The notes under the pieces are model-generated. The model saw only the letters and a list, made by a program, of their open reading frames with translations. It was not told the DNA's origin and did not search any database. Of a stretch of 64,000 bases of DNA, positions 10,570 through 24,461 are shown one piece after another (position 1 is the stretch's first letter; each line of letters opens with the position of its first letter). This DNA comes from Macrobrachium rosenbergii (taxonomy: Eukaryota > Arthropoda > Malacostraca > Decapoda > Palaemonidae). The DNA lies in the NCBI RefSeq assembly GCF_040412425.1, contig NC_089783.1:45329125-45393124 (forward strand), written 5' to 3'. Position numbers and translations under genes: made by a program.

Positions 10570-12360
10570 GTAAAAGGCATTTCTGTTTTGATACCATTTA
10601 TCCAGCTTGTCTAAGATTTTCTCTCCTTCTTTCTAACACCTCCGTATTCTATGCTATTGTTGGGTTATCATTCTTCCCGCATGACTGAACCATCTTTAAA
10701 GGTGCTGGCCCATCCTTCTTCCTACACTGAAGGTTTTACCACTTTAATGAATTCCTTATTTTTCACCCGGCAAATTATTCATATCCCACATATTCTAAAC
10801 ATTATATATCTCTACACTTTCAGTTCTTTTTTCACACTCCACTTCCATACAGAAAAGTTGGCTAAGCAATTCATTTATACATTTTACCCTTGAAACCTAT
10901 CTTATAAGATTTTTCCATGTCTTGCATACATCCAGTGACCGTGCTTGCTCCATTCATTCAAATGCATAAATCTTCCCTCATCCTAAAATAACCTGTGTAT
11001 TAATTCCAAAATATCTTCCACATGCCTACATCAGTATAAAAACACAATTATTTTATTTGTTTCAGTGGTTTCTCTTCACCATATTCAATCAGTGCTTTAT
11101 CATTTTCAATTATCAGTCATTCCTCACTACACTTTCTTAGCTTACAACTCTGCACCTACATATACAGTCCTCTCTTTGAATTCTGACATCAAGCCATCCA
11201 GAGAAGTATTAAACATCCCATTAAACATAATACAACCGTATTTCGGTGCCATTCCTACGCCAAACTAGTCACTCTCTCGGCTATAAATTCTAACACATAC
11301 TTCAAATCCATCATAAAAATTTGTTACTGCTTTCAACAATTAAATTTCTATAACAGACATCCTGAACTCTTCCTCATTGCCTCTCTATTTATTTTATTGT
11401 AAGCTTTTTCTGGGTCAGCATGCCACATACAGCGTTTTTCATTTGTTTCCAAATTTCTCGAATAACTGTTTACTAAAACTTGATCTACACACACGATCCT
11501 CTTGTAAAAACGATAATGTTGTTCCTTTATTAGAATTCCTATCATCTATTTTGCATCCTCAATCAAAATCTTACCATACACTTTCTTTAGTGCACAATTA
11601 CTATTATACATATACATACATAATGCTTGGAGTCTTCTATTACCTTTATACACAGAGGAACAGTTAATCCCCATACCCATTCACTGGGAACCCTTTCAGC
11701 ATTTAGACATACCTTATACCACTTGATCAACTCATCATACTTTCGTCACCTACAATCCCCAAAACCACTTGGGTCTTGCCATTCATCCAGCTTCTTATTT
11801 TCTTCCTTATTTCCTCAACAGTGACTTCCACATGAATTCTCAGTGTTACACTAACACCTTCCACTCTTGCATCATCCTGCTCTGCCTCTCTGTCTTCCAC
11901 ATTCAGCACACTTTTTAGACACCCATGTTTCATTTATTTTGAGATTTATTTACTTAGAAACCTTCTCCCTTGCATTTAATCCCTTGTAAAACAGCTTCTC
12001 AGTCTTGCTAATGTCTTTGCTCATCGTCTTCCTCCCCCCCTCTTTTTTTTTTTTACTGCACACACTCTTTTTCTCTCTCTTATTGCTATACATCACGTTA
12101 TCCATACTTCGTGTTGATGTAAATTATCTTCCTCTGTGTCTTGTCAACTCATTTACTCATCCTTCTTCTCAGTTCTTATTTCTCCACTCTCCCAAAACCA
12201 CAAACGCTCCCTGTTGACTTTATGAACACATTCAGAAATTTTACACCCATCATATACTTCTTAAAGCACTGTGTCTTTGACCTCAGCCCCTTTTTCCACC
12301 CAATTTCCCTTAAATGCTCCGCTCCTGATCGTTTCAACTTACGGTCGACATAGCAAGGGC
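10570..12360 (-). mobile_element. Decayed non-LTR retrotransposon (RT-bearing LINE relic 1)
   Basis: Read on the minus strand, several conserved patches of a LINE reverse transcriptase survive in order, in different frames with stops between them. An upstream linker resembles VTVEEIRKKIRSWMNGK (about 11780-11840). Next come KVYGKILIEDAK (about 11560), CVDQVLV and PEKAYNKINREA (11360-11500), equivalent to the FRKGRGCxDQI and DxEKAYDxxxRE motifs. A weak GCIM region lies near 11200, and a basic C-terminal patch resembling RRRGRP-RWxDGVKE is near 10590-10640. The product would have copied its own RNA into genomic nicks; here it is inactive. The clade is not certain (RTE-like is a guess). The edges are approximate. 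Confidence 0.75.
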
Positions 12361-13238
12361 AGTGATGGCCCTCCTTCAGAGATTAATAATAATCTTGGGG
12401 ACGTTCGTCCAATCCATGAGGACACGGCGTCTTGAGACGTCGAACTAGAGGCCAAGGATTATAGGTGAACATTTCTACTTCTGGAAATTAGAGCTGGGAA
12501 TTTAACAAAGGAGTTCGGGGAATTCATTCCAGAAATGGCATGAGATCTTGCCGACAAGTGCGTTTCTGGAAATCGATAAACCAGCAAATGTACTGTAGTG
12601 TTAAAGTGATAAGCAAATGGGGAATAAACATAGAATTAATCAAATTAGAGACTGTAGTATATGTGAAAACAATTACAAGAAAAGAGTGGGGTGTGTGGGG
12701 TTCGGCGGTGGGGGAGGAGCCAAAAGACAGAGGTTTTTGGCTTTAATGTAAACGCAGCTAGTAATCCTCAAATTTCTCAGTTTAAAGTGCAGTTTCTTTT
12801 CATCTGCTATCAGAGTCTGTAACGTTTTCTTCTTTTATTTTTCCTTTTCCTCTTCATCTATTAATCATTAAGCTGTAGGGTGGGTCTTCTATACCTAGGG
12901 ATCCGCATTGTATCCGATTCAACAATTATTATTATTATTATTATTATTATTAACGACAGTTCAGTAAATTGTGAGTCTGTGTTTGACAGCTGTACGTTTG
13001 CGGAACTTCTTATTAATGAAATGTCAATTAGTAATTTCTAGCTGGTTTAGTGGTATATAAGTACTTAGGGTCTATAATTTGAATAATATTTAATATCTTT
13101 TTATTTGCCGCTAAACGAAAGTAAAATCGCATTTCAAAGAAGCGGTGACCTTAATGAATGGGTTATACAAATTGTAGAAATTACCACTTAACATTAGGCT
13201 CAAGAAGGATTCAAGTTATAATAACAGGTTCTCTTTCA

Positions 13239-13240
<2 letters not shown>
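12361..13240. other. No gene seen
   Basis: Contains a short (ATT)n run at about 12927-12951. No recognisable frame. Confidence 0.5.

Positions 13241-13241
<1 letters not shown>

Positions 13242-13295
<54 letters not shown>
13242..13295. repeat. (CT)n microsatellite
   Basis: About 26 CT units. Confidence 0.96.
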
Positions 13296-14547
<1,252 letters not shown>

Positions 14548-14606
<59 letters not shown>

Positions 14607-14625
14607 CATATATATATTATGTTTG

Positions 14626-14671
<46 letters not shown>

Positions 14672-14691
14672 TATATATATATATATTATAT

Positions 14692-14747
<56 letters not shown>
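14548..14747. repeat. (TA)n microsatellite, three interrupted blocks
   Basis: TA blocks split by short AAT/TTAT interruptions, spanning about 200 bp. Confidence 0.95.
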
Positions 14748-14751
<4 letters not shown>

Positions 14752-15009
14752 GTGTGTTAGTATAAAAATGTGGGGCTCAATTAATAATCATCCAGCTGAG
14801 TACCAGATCCGAATAAAATTATGCTATTAGTTGAGTAGATTTATCAGAGAGAGAATTAAATTTCCAAATGCCCCATATGAACATTTCTGACAAACTGCAT
14901 GTCAGTGTATGTATGCGTGTATGCATGTTCACTGAAATGACGGTCGATTACCAATACTCCAGAAACATCTAGTCTTAACCGCTATATTTTTCTATACACG
15001 ATTCGCCTC

Positions 15010-15312
15010 GAACTTGCATCCGCGACCGACGACGCTCATTCCTGAAGAACAACAAAGAGAGGGAGGTGAACCATTCGAAGCGAAACTCGTCTTCCTTGGC
15101 CGCATCTCCCATTGGAATTCGAGATTTATTTCGGAGGTCAATGTTTTGACGAAAGTAAAGCAAACGCCAACACTGGCACGAGATAACACAGCCGCCAGAT
15201 AACAGCGGAACTCCGGACCCAAACAGAAATAACAAAGATTCCGAGCCTCGCCATCCCTGAAGATTGGGCCAAACTTAGTTGTCCCGCCAATCTGTAACTT
15301 CTACAAGGAACT
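15010..15312 (-). repeat. Dispersed repeat X, copy 1 (inverted relative to 21985)
   Basis: On the minus strand it shares CAGATTGGCGGGACAACTAA, GGCCCAATCTTCAGGGATGG, TTATTTCTGTTTGG and TTTGCTTTACTTTCGTCAAA with the plus strand at 21985-22265. Frames overlapping both copies share LLYFRQNID, but they are short and not in a recognised family. GC content is higher than the neighbours. It may be a transposon fragment or an old duplication. Confidence 0.85.
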
Positions 15313-15959
15313 CGCAGTTGGAAGCGCCGGCCTCGCCCAGCAATCCTTAAATCCTGAAATCCTCAAAGGATATACTCGCTATCGGTAGTCCTATGTCCGC
15401 CTTCTAATTTTGTGTGTGTGTGTGTGTGTGTCTGTGCGTGTCTACACCTTTCCTATTAAAAGTTAAGGTAGAAATAAAATATGTATTCTTTTCTCGCATC
15501 TTTAGTCTATTTTTTCTAGTATTTTTAAATTTATTTTTGATAATTTTTTTTTTGGAAAAGGATGAATTATTTCTAACTTCGAAGAATAAGAAATGATATA
15601 GACCTTTTGGCTTTACAAGACAACATAAAACACATGGAGAATATCGGTAACAACAGAATAATCCAAAACTTCAAGTGTTTATCGCAGATAAACTAGTGAT
15701 GAATACAACTTCTGACGTGGATAAAGAATGTCAAGTTTATCCTGCGTTGTTCATAACCCGTCCTGAATGCTACGATCTGATATATGCAAGACGAATGAAT
15801 TAGTACGGATAAGGTAGTCCAGTTGGTAACACGAAATTATCTGTTCGTAAGTTCTGACTAATATAAGAAGAAGGAAATATTACTATAAAGCATAAAAAAT
15901 CTATTTATATACCTGTCTACTTATATGTCTATCTATTTAACTACCTATTTATTTATCTA

Positions 15960-15960
<1 letters not shown>
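15313..15960. other. No gene seen
   Basis: Includes a short (GT)n run at 15411-15432 and AT-rich DNA; no recognisable gene. Confidence 0.5.

Positions 15961-15961
<1 letters not shown>

Positions 15962-16049
<88 letters not shown>
15962..16049. repeat. (TA)n microsatellite
   Basis: About 43 TA units, led by a CTAT-rich stretch and trailed by CA repeats. Confidence 0.97.
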
Positions 16050-16053
<4 letters not shown>

Positions 16054-16844
16054 CATCTAAATACACACACACACACTAGGTTTTGCTCTTTGTTCCAGTT
16101 CTGCTAAAATAAACCAACAAGTTTTACCCTTCAAATTACTGTATTATGTACAATATTCTTACTATTTTCATTCTCCACCTACTTTATGTGTCATTTACAA
16201 TTCATCGATCAATTCTTGTCATACACCGCTACTCATTAGTATAACTCATTAACTACATTGGAGATTAATTATTCCTAAGAGTCATATGCCTTCGTACTTG
16301 GAATAATAATCTTTTGGCAATTTATTAATATTATTCAGATTTAAAAAATGATGGAGACATACTCATATCACCCGTGAATTATTATTTTTTTTTATAATTT
16401 TTGCTACTTTCCTTACTTTCTGGTTTTATACTTTTTTTTTATCTTTTTTTATTTTTATTAATTTTAATTTCTTTCTTTTTGTTTTCATATCTATGCGACT
16501 TGCGAGATTTGCAAATTAAACATACTCTGTATCTGAACCTTTTAGTAATTTACAAAGGAAAATATCTCACTGGAATGAATGACTAACTAGAGATTTTGTT
16601 TTTGTTTTGGGAGCAGTGGTTATAAATCCTATTTGTTATTCATAAAGTCTAGTAGTTAGTTACTGTTTCCTAATGTTATTTGCAGAATCGAATGTTCTAA
16701 AAAACTACTCTAAATAACTACAGAGAGCACATATATGCTGTGTTGTCTTCAACAAACGAAGCAACCATATAATCAGGGCAGGTTTCAAATGCAACAAAAA
16801 ATGTCAACAAAAATTGAGTTGAAAAACATTCGCTTCTTCTTTAA
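16050..16844. other. No gene seen
   Basis: T-rich DNA with poly-T runs at about 16383-16460; the hydrophobic frame there is compositional. Confidence 0.5.
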
Positions 16845-17180
16845 ACAAGTAAAAAAATGCGCCGAAGAAAATAAAGTTTTCTGTCCGGTGGTGGCCCCAA
16901 CCACGGCCCATAAAACTCTTAGCCAAGGCCCATGGAACTCAGCCATGGTTCGGTGGTGGCCTATGTTGTTGGTACCTATAGTGCTGATAGAAGTACGATT
17001 ATGGCTAATTTTATCCTTAAATAAAATAAAAACTACCGAGGCTAGAGGGTGCTGCAATTTGGTATGTTTGATTACTGGAGGGTGGACGATCAACATACCA
17101 ATTTGCAGCCCTCTAGCCTCGGTAGTTTTTAAGATCCGAGGGCGGACGGACAGACAATAGTTTTCTTTTACAGAAAACAA
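16845..17180 (+). mobile_element. Hairpin-rich dispersed element, copy C
   Basis: Begins ACAAGTAAAAAAATGCGCCG and ends in the TAGTTTTCTTTTACAGAAAA terminal hairpin. The internal palindrome is nearly perfect (arms around AACTACCGAGGCTAGAGG and its complement, loop near 17070-17090). The segment between the left end and GCACGATTATGG-like block differs from copies D and E and is shorter. Open frames of about 140 codons on both strands simply reflect the palindrome and are not genes. Confidence 0.88.
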
Positions 17181-17989
17181 AAAAATATGTACATAAATTC
17201 CCACGTACTCAGCTTCCGGTAATGAACAAAATCAAGAAAGTCTGGCTTAGCCAGACCTCGCTGCCTGTCATTCTGAGAGTGGACCCTTCCTCTACCTGTG
17301 TCAGGTGTGTTCTTGGGTGCAATGACACAAACGGTATTCCGGAGGTGTTCCTGTTCCTATGTCCAGTTCATGCAGGATTAATAAAGGCGTCCTTGTGAAC
17401 GCTTGTCTGGTTCAATGTACGGTGTATAGTCTGCCAAATTGATCTCTGTGCAAACGCAAAGCCGGGTCAAGCTCAGTCTCAGTTTTGTTAATATTTTACC
17501 GTTTCATTGTAATAATTCAACATAAATATTCCAGGTATCAGCATCGAAACTGACATATTGACTATAAACAACCTGAAATGGTACTTCCTTGTTCAGTATA
17601 TATTAGGTTTTCAAGGAATTTATGGCTAGAATTACATATGAATCAATAAACGTATAGATATTTACATTATGATTCAGTCATATTCAACATTTTACTGCTT
17701 TTTTCTGAATCATTATGTACTTAAAAGTTGTTTGTGAGTCAATTTTCAAAAACTTTGATATGATTATAGTTATAATCCCATAACTGAGAAATTATGTGTA
17801 TGATAAAAATTTATTTACAATATCACTTTATGGAGAGAGTAAATCAAACAGCAAAGTAAAACATTCCTAAAGTGATTCATGACCGTGTATTGTTGTTGAG
17901 ATCTTAATGCTAGCCTTATATTTAGGGTGAAATATTATTTTGCTCTCAATACCCTTCAGCTTCGTTCTAAATTTATAATGTTATTCTTT
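17181..17989. other. No gene seen
   Basis: 17200-17440 is less AT-rich and has no match elsewhere in the window; the rest is AT-rich. No gene recognised. Confidence 0.45.
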
Positions 17990-18017
17990 CCTACAAACAC
18001 GTCTATAGGTTTAAGAA

Positions 18018-18090
<73 letters not shown>

Positions 18091-18168
18091 GATATATATT
18101 CAAATATTATGTATATTCAAATTTATTTACTTTCCTATGAACACGTCCATTTAAGAAATATATTTAAG

Positions 18169-18231
<63 letters not shown>
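17990..18231. repeat. Direct duplication carrying (TA)n arrays and a (GT)n tail
   Basis: TTTCCTACAAACACGTC...TTTAAGAAAT before the first TA array (18020-18084) recurs as TTTCCTATGAACACGTCC...TTTAAGAAAT before the second (18173-18208). The unit of about 140 bp was therefore duplicated together with its array. A (GT)n tail runs to 18231. Confidence 0.85.
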
Positions 18232-18454
18232 CATGATTTCAGCTAAATGTTTTGAATAGTGCAATCAAATCTGTTTCTCAAAAAATCTCCTCCTAATGTT
18301 TAGAACTTGCCTATTGATATCCTATTCAAAACACATTCTCTCTTATCTTTTTTTAACAATGTTATAGAAATTTTTTTAAATTTTTTCAAAATCAAAATAC
18401 CCTCTGAGTAAGTCTTAAAAGCTTAAATCAATTAAAGTAACAACTAAAAATGAG

Positions 18455-18457
<3 letters not shown>

Positions 18458-18526
<69 letters not shown>
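18458..18526. repeat. (TA)n microsatellite
   Basis: About 34 TA units. Confidence 0.97.
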
Positions 18527-18530
<4 letters not shown>

Positions 18531-18739
18531 CAGATTTGATATTTTTTTCTAGCTAAGTCCCAAAACTTCTGAAAAAATAAAAATGTAGAAATATGATTCT
18601 ACGGCCTCTGTGAGAGCCAGAGTTTTCAACATCAAAGGCTGTGGCCGGATGTTGGAAAAGTTTTGCGCTATGTAACGCAGTTGTTTAAAAGTGAAAGAAT
18701 GTAAGGAAATGTGAGATACGATATATTGTGCCTATATTA

Positions 18740-18806
18740 TTGTATATATTATATATAAATTATATATATATATAATATTTGTATATATATTATATATATA
18801 TATATT

Positions 18807-18882
<76 letters not shown>
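18740..18882. repeat. (TA)n microsatellite, complex
   Basis: Interrupted TA blocks leading into a long pure block at 18810-18882. Confidence 0.95.
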
Positions 18883-18886
<4 letters not shown>

Positions 18887-19227
18887 CAGTGGCACTTAGC
18901 CAGCCAGGGGATGCATAGGGCCTCGATGAACTCACGCCACCACATTCTGTCCTGGGCTAACTCCTCAAGATCTCCCCAACACTTATCTCCTGTTTCTCAC
19001 CTCACTGTCCTCCACCTCTACTTCTTCTACCAAGGGCAACCCACCCTGGTGTATCTCGCACTATGCCCTGTCTTGTATACACATGGCCTAGCCACTTCCA
19101 TGTGAGAACCTAACGTACTCATCGACCGACTGCACCACTGTTACTTCTCTATTCTTCTATTTGATATCCTATCCCTCCAATTAATTCCTAATATCCTTCT
19201 GATTACCTTATTTTCAAATGCTATTAG

Positions 19228-19502
19228 CCCTTCGTTGGCTGAGTCGGTAGAGCTTCAGACTGTCACTCGATGGGCCGGAGTTCAATTCCCCCAGCCGGCT
19301 GATGAAGAGTTAGAGGAATTTATTTCTGGTGATAGAAATTCATTTTTCGCTATAATGTGGTTCGGATTCCACAATAAGCTGTAGGTCCCGTTGGTAAGTA
19401 ACCAATTGGTTCTTAGCCACGTAAAATAAGTCTAATCCTTCGGACCAGCCCTAGGAGAGCTGTTAATCAGCTCAGTGGTCTGGTAAAACTAAGGTATACT
19501 TA
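19228..19502 (+). mobile_element. tRNA-derived SINE, near full length
   Basis: The head reads TTCGTTGGCTGAGTCGGTAG (A-box-like) and GAGTTCAATTCCC (fits the B-box consensus RGTTCRANTCC). The body then matches the other copies and ends AACTAAGGTATACTTA. It lies immediately downstream, in LINE orientation, of the decayed retrotransposon at 19550-21285, whose coding match stops about 50 bp away. The SINE may therefore have inserted at or near the truncated LINE end. Confidence 0.93.
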
Positions 19503-19549
19503 ACCTTTTTTTAAGAATATATTATCCAGAGTCACTGTACAGTACTGTA

Positions 19550-21285
19550 ACCTTACTCATGCCCATATATCAAATTACTCCTAACCATTATCTTATAAAT
19601 TTTGATTTTTGTATGCACAGAAAAACTGCTATTTTTCCAAATATTTTTAAGCATTCCCATTCCCTCATGAGCCTTTTTTAATCTTTCCATGAATTCTGTG
19701 GTCAGAGAACCATCCATATTTACATAAGTACCTAAATATTTAAAGTTATTCACTTGGCTTACAACCATGACTTCCATTAGACAATCCTGTGTATTTTCAA
19801 TATTCATATTCATGGTTTCAGGTTTTCCACTATTTATAACCAAACCGACCTTTCGACCTTCACTTACTAGACAATCCAACACTCTCTGCATATTTTCTGG
19901 TCCCTTGCAGATCAAAATATATCATCGACATAATCTAAGTCGAGAAGTTTTCCATTTTCTCCCCAGAGTATACCTCCATCAGTTTCTCTTTTAATCCTTC
20001 TCATAACGTAATCCACGACCAGCACAAACAACAGAGGAGACAGAATGCCACCCTGAGTCACACCAGACTTAGATCACTCAAACAACCATCAACCAACACT
20101 TTACAAGATGTGCCCTCATGCATGTTAATAATAACCCTCACAAACTTTTCCCGTATTCCATAATGCCTCAGATTTTTCCCATATTCCGTCTCGAAATACT
20201 ATCAAAGGCCTTTTCAAAATCAAGAAAACAAAGATTTAACAGAGTTTTCATTTCATTACCTTGCTGCATTAAATGGCCTAACTATGATCTGATCACTGCA
20301 ACCCCGCCCCTTTCTAAAATCGGCCTGTTCATTCCTCAGAGTACCATCAACCACTGGGTCTAACCTATTCGACAATACTCTACAGGAAATTTTCAAGGCC
20401 ACAGGTGACAAAGTGATTCCCCTCCACTTACCACACCTACTCAGATCTCCTTTCTTTCGAACTTTAATGATCCCACCTTTCTTCCAACCTGGTGGTATTA
20501 TCATTGTCACCCATATCTCATTTATTAATATCTTCAGACATATACTAATCTATCCTTCTTCACATTTCCGGGAATAAACCATCTTCTCCTGGTGCCTATA
20601 ATTCTTTAACCGTTTTATTGCCTTAACTACTTCTTTTAGCCTGATCTCATCTTCATCAATGTTTAAATCTTCCTGAGCAGGAGGTATATCCTCTTCTGGG
20701 GACTGTTCTATTAAGCACTTTCCATCTATTTCTGATTTCAACATTTTTGGTCAATACATTACCTTCCATATCCCTGACTGGTATACCCTTGCGCTTACCA
20801 GCACTGCCACTCAGCTCTCCAATTGCTTTATATGCTGTCCTGTGACTCTGATCATCATTTTTATTAATTAATTTTTCAGTTTCCGCAACCTTTTCATTAA
20901 CAGATCTTCTTTTATCTCTCTTAGTCTTTTAACTTCTGAATCCAAACTCAAGAACTTGGTTCTTGCTAATTCAAAATCTTCATCATTAACAAAATGCATC
21001 TCACCCCTCAATTTTGCCTCACCTCTCTTTTTGATCATATCCCCATGTTTCCTCAGACATCCACATCTTTTTCCTCAATCTGAGTCTCCTTATGACCGTA
21101 CAACCAGCAGCCTCATGCAAAGTTTTATTCACATCCCCCGACATCTCATCTACACTTCTCCCTCCCTCCTTCAATGTTTCCAACAGCAAAAACCTGTTTC
21201 ATCATTCTATTCTAAATTCCTCCTTTTCCTCTCATTCCCTTCTAAGCATACCAGTATCGTACCTGTCACGGAGAGCAATCAGTAT
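19550..21285 (-). mobile_element. Decayed non-LTR retrotransposon (LINE relic 2)
   Basis: This is the best preserved retroelement here. On the minus strand, in order: a charged linker (20760-21280, stops present); RT start with GWKKGGIIKVRKKGDLSRC and WRGITLSP (20420-20510); NEQADFRKGRGCSDQI (about 20285-20335); GVTQGGILSPLLF (about 20028-20068); the catalytic YVDD (19921-19932); and the thumb with FKYLGTYVNMDGS (about 19700-19740), ending LIYGHE. The frame is broken at about 19915, between YVDD and ICKGPENMQ, by a stop in one frame that implies a small indel. A TAG-type stop also lies just upstream of the GVTQGG block. No endonuclease domain was recognised upstream, so the element is 5'-truncated or eroded. 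Clade RTE-like is tentative. Confidence 0.88.
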
Positions 21286-21984
21286 TTGAACGGGTGTATA
21301 ATAATGAATGCCCCCGCAAAAATCGTCGCAGAATAATTGCCACTGAATATTTGAAAGTACATCTCGATGTTTCTCAAATGGTTCAAACTAGATATAATTC
21401 TGTATATTGGGTCAATGATCAAGAACACAGATGCAATTTGCATCATATTTCAGTTTCATTGTAATGGAGCGATTTATATCATATTCATATTGTAGGCATT
21501 ATGCTTCATATATTGAGTCATGTTCACTTTAAAAGTAACACTCACCAAAGGCGTTCCCCAAGGCAATGTTTTAGGGTTTTAACTATTATTATTAGCCTCT
21601 ACTAGTTAAATAATTATTGATCGTGAAGCTATAATGTTACATTCCTTCCACTCCCTATTGTTACAAAATTATTATACCTGCTTCCATTATCTGTGATTGA
21701 TACTATCTTTACTATCTTGTTTTCTTGTGTCTTCCTAATATTAAATTTTTTTTATCAAGGAACCCAGGTCCTAGAATCCAGACACGACTTGTTTTTCAGC
21801 AACGCTAAAGTTCAATGATTATTTACTTTATTAAATTTATTATTTTGTTGACAAATATAAATCATTCCATATTTATCTTATTTTTCAAAAGAAGAGGCAA
21901 ACAAAGACAAAGAGAAAGACAAAAACATACACATACACAATTAGAAAGTTGACATAGGACTATCGTTAGTACGTATATTCTTTG
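21286..21984. other. No gene seen
   Basis: AT-rich; no recognisable motif or shared repeat. Confidence 0.5.
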
Positions 21985-22265
21985 AGGAATTTCCTGTAGA
22001 AGCTACAGATTGGAGGGACAACTAAGTTTGGCCCAATCTTCAGGGATGGAGAGTCTTAGAATCTTTGGTATTTCTGTTTGGTCCGACGCGTCATTCTTAT
22101 CTTACGACTTTGTTATCTTGTGTCAAGTTCATCCTATGTTATCCCACGATTGTGTTATCCTATTTCGATGTCGCGGTTTGCTTTACTTTCGTCAAAATAT
22201 TGACGAAAGTTCCCGGATATCTTTCGGCAGTGTTATGTCATCAAAAAATTGGCCAGGATGTCTTA
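21985..22265 (+). repeat. Dispersed repeat X, copy 2
   Basis: Plus-strand match to the minus strand of 15010-15312. The copy contains an added internal stretch of short direct repeats (TTATCTTACGACTTTGTTATC-type words, 22090-22165) not present in copy 1. It ends near TTTGCTTTACTTTCGTCAAA and its neighbourhood. Confidence 0.85.
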
Positions 22266-22524
22266 GAAACCCATTAAATAATCGCTAATTAGTCATTGAC
22301 CTTATATAAATCTACAGGACTGGTTACTTTTACAAATCTCTTCGTGAAGTTATATTAAGGCTAAGCATATTAAGGCTAAGCATGAGTTTAAGAAATATAC
22401 ATTTTTGAAAATTCTAAACATGAGAAAGTATGCTTGTTTAAATAATATGTGTTCTAAAATTTCCGAGACTTATGCAGAGTACGAAGAAAGAATTGGGCGT
22501 TGGTACTTTCGCTTCCTAAATTTA

Positions 22525-23432
22525 GGGGGTCTCCAAGAGAGCGAAGCCCCCTCGGCCAGGTCAGGATAGGACGCCCTAAGTCAGGTTAGGAAGGAAGTTC
22601 CAGTTACGTCACTGCACGAAACTCTATTAAACGTAAGGTTACTTGGGGGTCTTCGCTAGGTCAGTGCAAGGCGCCTTAAGTCAGGTTAGGAAGGTAATTT
22701 CTTGTTAGGTCAGGCACGACGCTCTACTAAAGGTTAGGTCACTGGGGGAGGGGAGGGGGCAAACCACCTTGGCCAGGTCAGTGCACGATGTCTTATGGCG
22801 GGCGAGGAAGGTAATTTCTGGTTAGGTCAGGGCATGATGCTCTATTAAAGGTTAGGTTACTTGCAGGGGGCCAAACCCGTCAGCCAGGTCAGGGCACGGC
22901 GCCTAAAGTCAGGCTAGGAAGGTAATTTCTGGTTAGCTCAGGGCACGACGCTCTATTAAAGGTTAGGCTACTTGGGGGGTGCCAAATCCTCTCGGCCACG
23001 TCAGGGTACGATCCCCTAAGTCAGGTTTAAGAATGGTAATTTCTGCTTAGGTCAGGGCACGACACTCTATTTAAAGTTAGGTTACTTAGGGGGCAAAGCT
23101 CCTCTGCCAGGTCAAGGCATGGCGCCTTAAGTCAGGTTAGGAAGGTAATTTCTGCTTAGGTTAGGGCACGACTCTCTATGAAAGGTTAGGTTACTTGTGG
23201 GGGAGGGGGGCAAACCACCTCGGCCATGTCAGAGCACAGCGCCTTAAAGGTTAGGGACGTAATTTCTGGTTAGGTCAGGGCACGACGTTCTATGAAAGGT
23301 CAGGTTACTTAGGGGGGTCCATGGGGGGCCAAGGGCCCTCTGCCAGGTCAGGGATCGGCGCTCAAAGTCAGGCTAGGAAGGTAAGGTCTGGTTAGGTCAG
23401 GACACAGCATTCTAGGAAAGGATAGGTTTGGT
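22525..23432. repeat. Minisatellite, about 114-bp unit, about 8 copies
   Basis: The word AAGGTAATTTCT and its variants recur near 22691, 22808, 22919, 23032, 23142, 23258 and 23378, giving spacings of 110-120 bp. Each unit carries GGTTAGGTTAC- and GTCAGGTTAGG-type motifs, a G-run near CTTGGGGG and CGGCCAGGTCAGGGCACG. It is GC-richer than the flanks. No frame stays open across it. Confidence 0.93.
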
Positions 23433-24460
23433 CCATTTTCACGTCCGATTTCTGACCCCTACTCTGCATCCGCTGCAAATTTCAACCTTCACGTGAAAGA
23501 CCTTTATTTTTTCAAAACGCTTTCACTTCCACTGTGTATGATCTCAGTGTTCATAACTGAGCATCAGAGTTCCCTAAAAACTTCACATCAATTCCAGTGT
23601 CGTAGTTATTAAAGGGAATTCAAAATGCTTTGGCCTTGATGGACAACATATATTTAATACAAACGTTGTTGCATTAAATATACCATCCATCCTTTTAGTT
23701 TTAAAACAATGTCTTATGCATGAATAATAATATTGCTAATTTTGCCAGTATGCAACATTCTTTTATAACAATATATAATATTAGTTTTGACTAGGGTAAT
23801 AATTAAATACAAAAGGAATAAAGGATGATACAAAATACAAGTGTATTAAGAAAATAACGGTAATAATGTCCTAATACATTGAATATGAAATCTATTTCGA
23901 AGTACTGATGGCGACACCAGAAGCGAAACGGAATATTTGAAATAGATGGATAGATAAATATGTAAATAAATACATATAAACAAATGAATAAATAGATAAA
24001 TAGATAAATACATAGATAAATGAAAAAATAAATAAATAAATTAATTAATAAATGAAAAAATCCATAAAAACACCAGTCAACATTTTGCGCCGCTGTAAAA
24101 AGTAACCTAATTATACCGTTAACATTTATTCCGGATAACTCGTGTTGCAGGAATACACTCTAAATTTAACTGCACTCAGAAAGGAAATATAGATCATCAC
24201 TGGATTTAAAAAACCGGTACTTTCCGAAAAAGGCTCAATTCCTCGTACCTAAAATAGATGGTAATTGGGTCAGTTATGCAAACCATATATGAATTTCGCT
24301 CAGACGGGAAAATTACACTCGAATGGCAATTTGTATTCTTATCGCTATTCAAATTCCATTTCAGATCCTAAAAGTTCTATGCAAGTTTAACTTACAAATG
24401 ATGATGCAATATCAATCAACTACCTCAAACGACGGAGAAAATGATTTGAACTGGTCACAT
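23433..24460. other. No gene seen
   Basis: Contains an ATAAATAGATAAAT-rich stretch (23940-24060). Otherwise AT-rich DNA without recognisable genes. Confidence 0.55.
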
Positions 24461-24461
24461 G

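Noticed and set aside
16735..17160. 141-codon plus and 139-codon minus frames overlapping each other
   Set aside because: Both read through the hairpin-rich element, whose palindrome gives similar peptides on both strands.
19228..19305. Functional tRNA gene
   Set aside because: The A and B boxes are present, but the sequence continues into a dispersed SINE body and the arms do not form a convincing complete cloverleaf.
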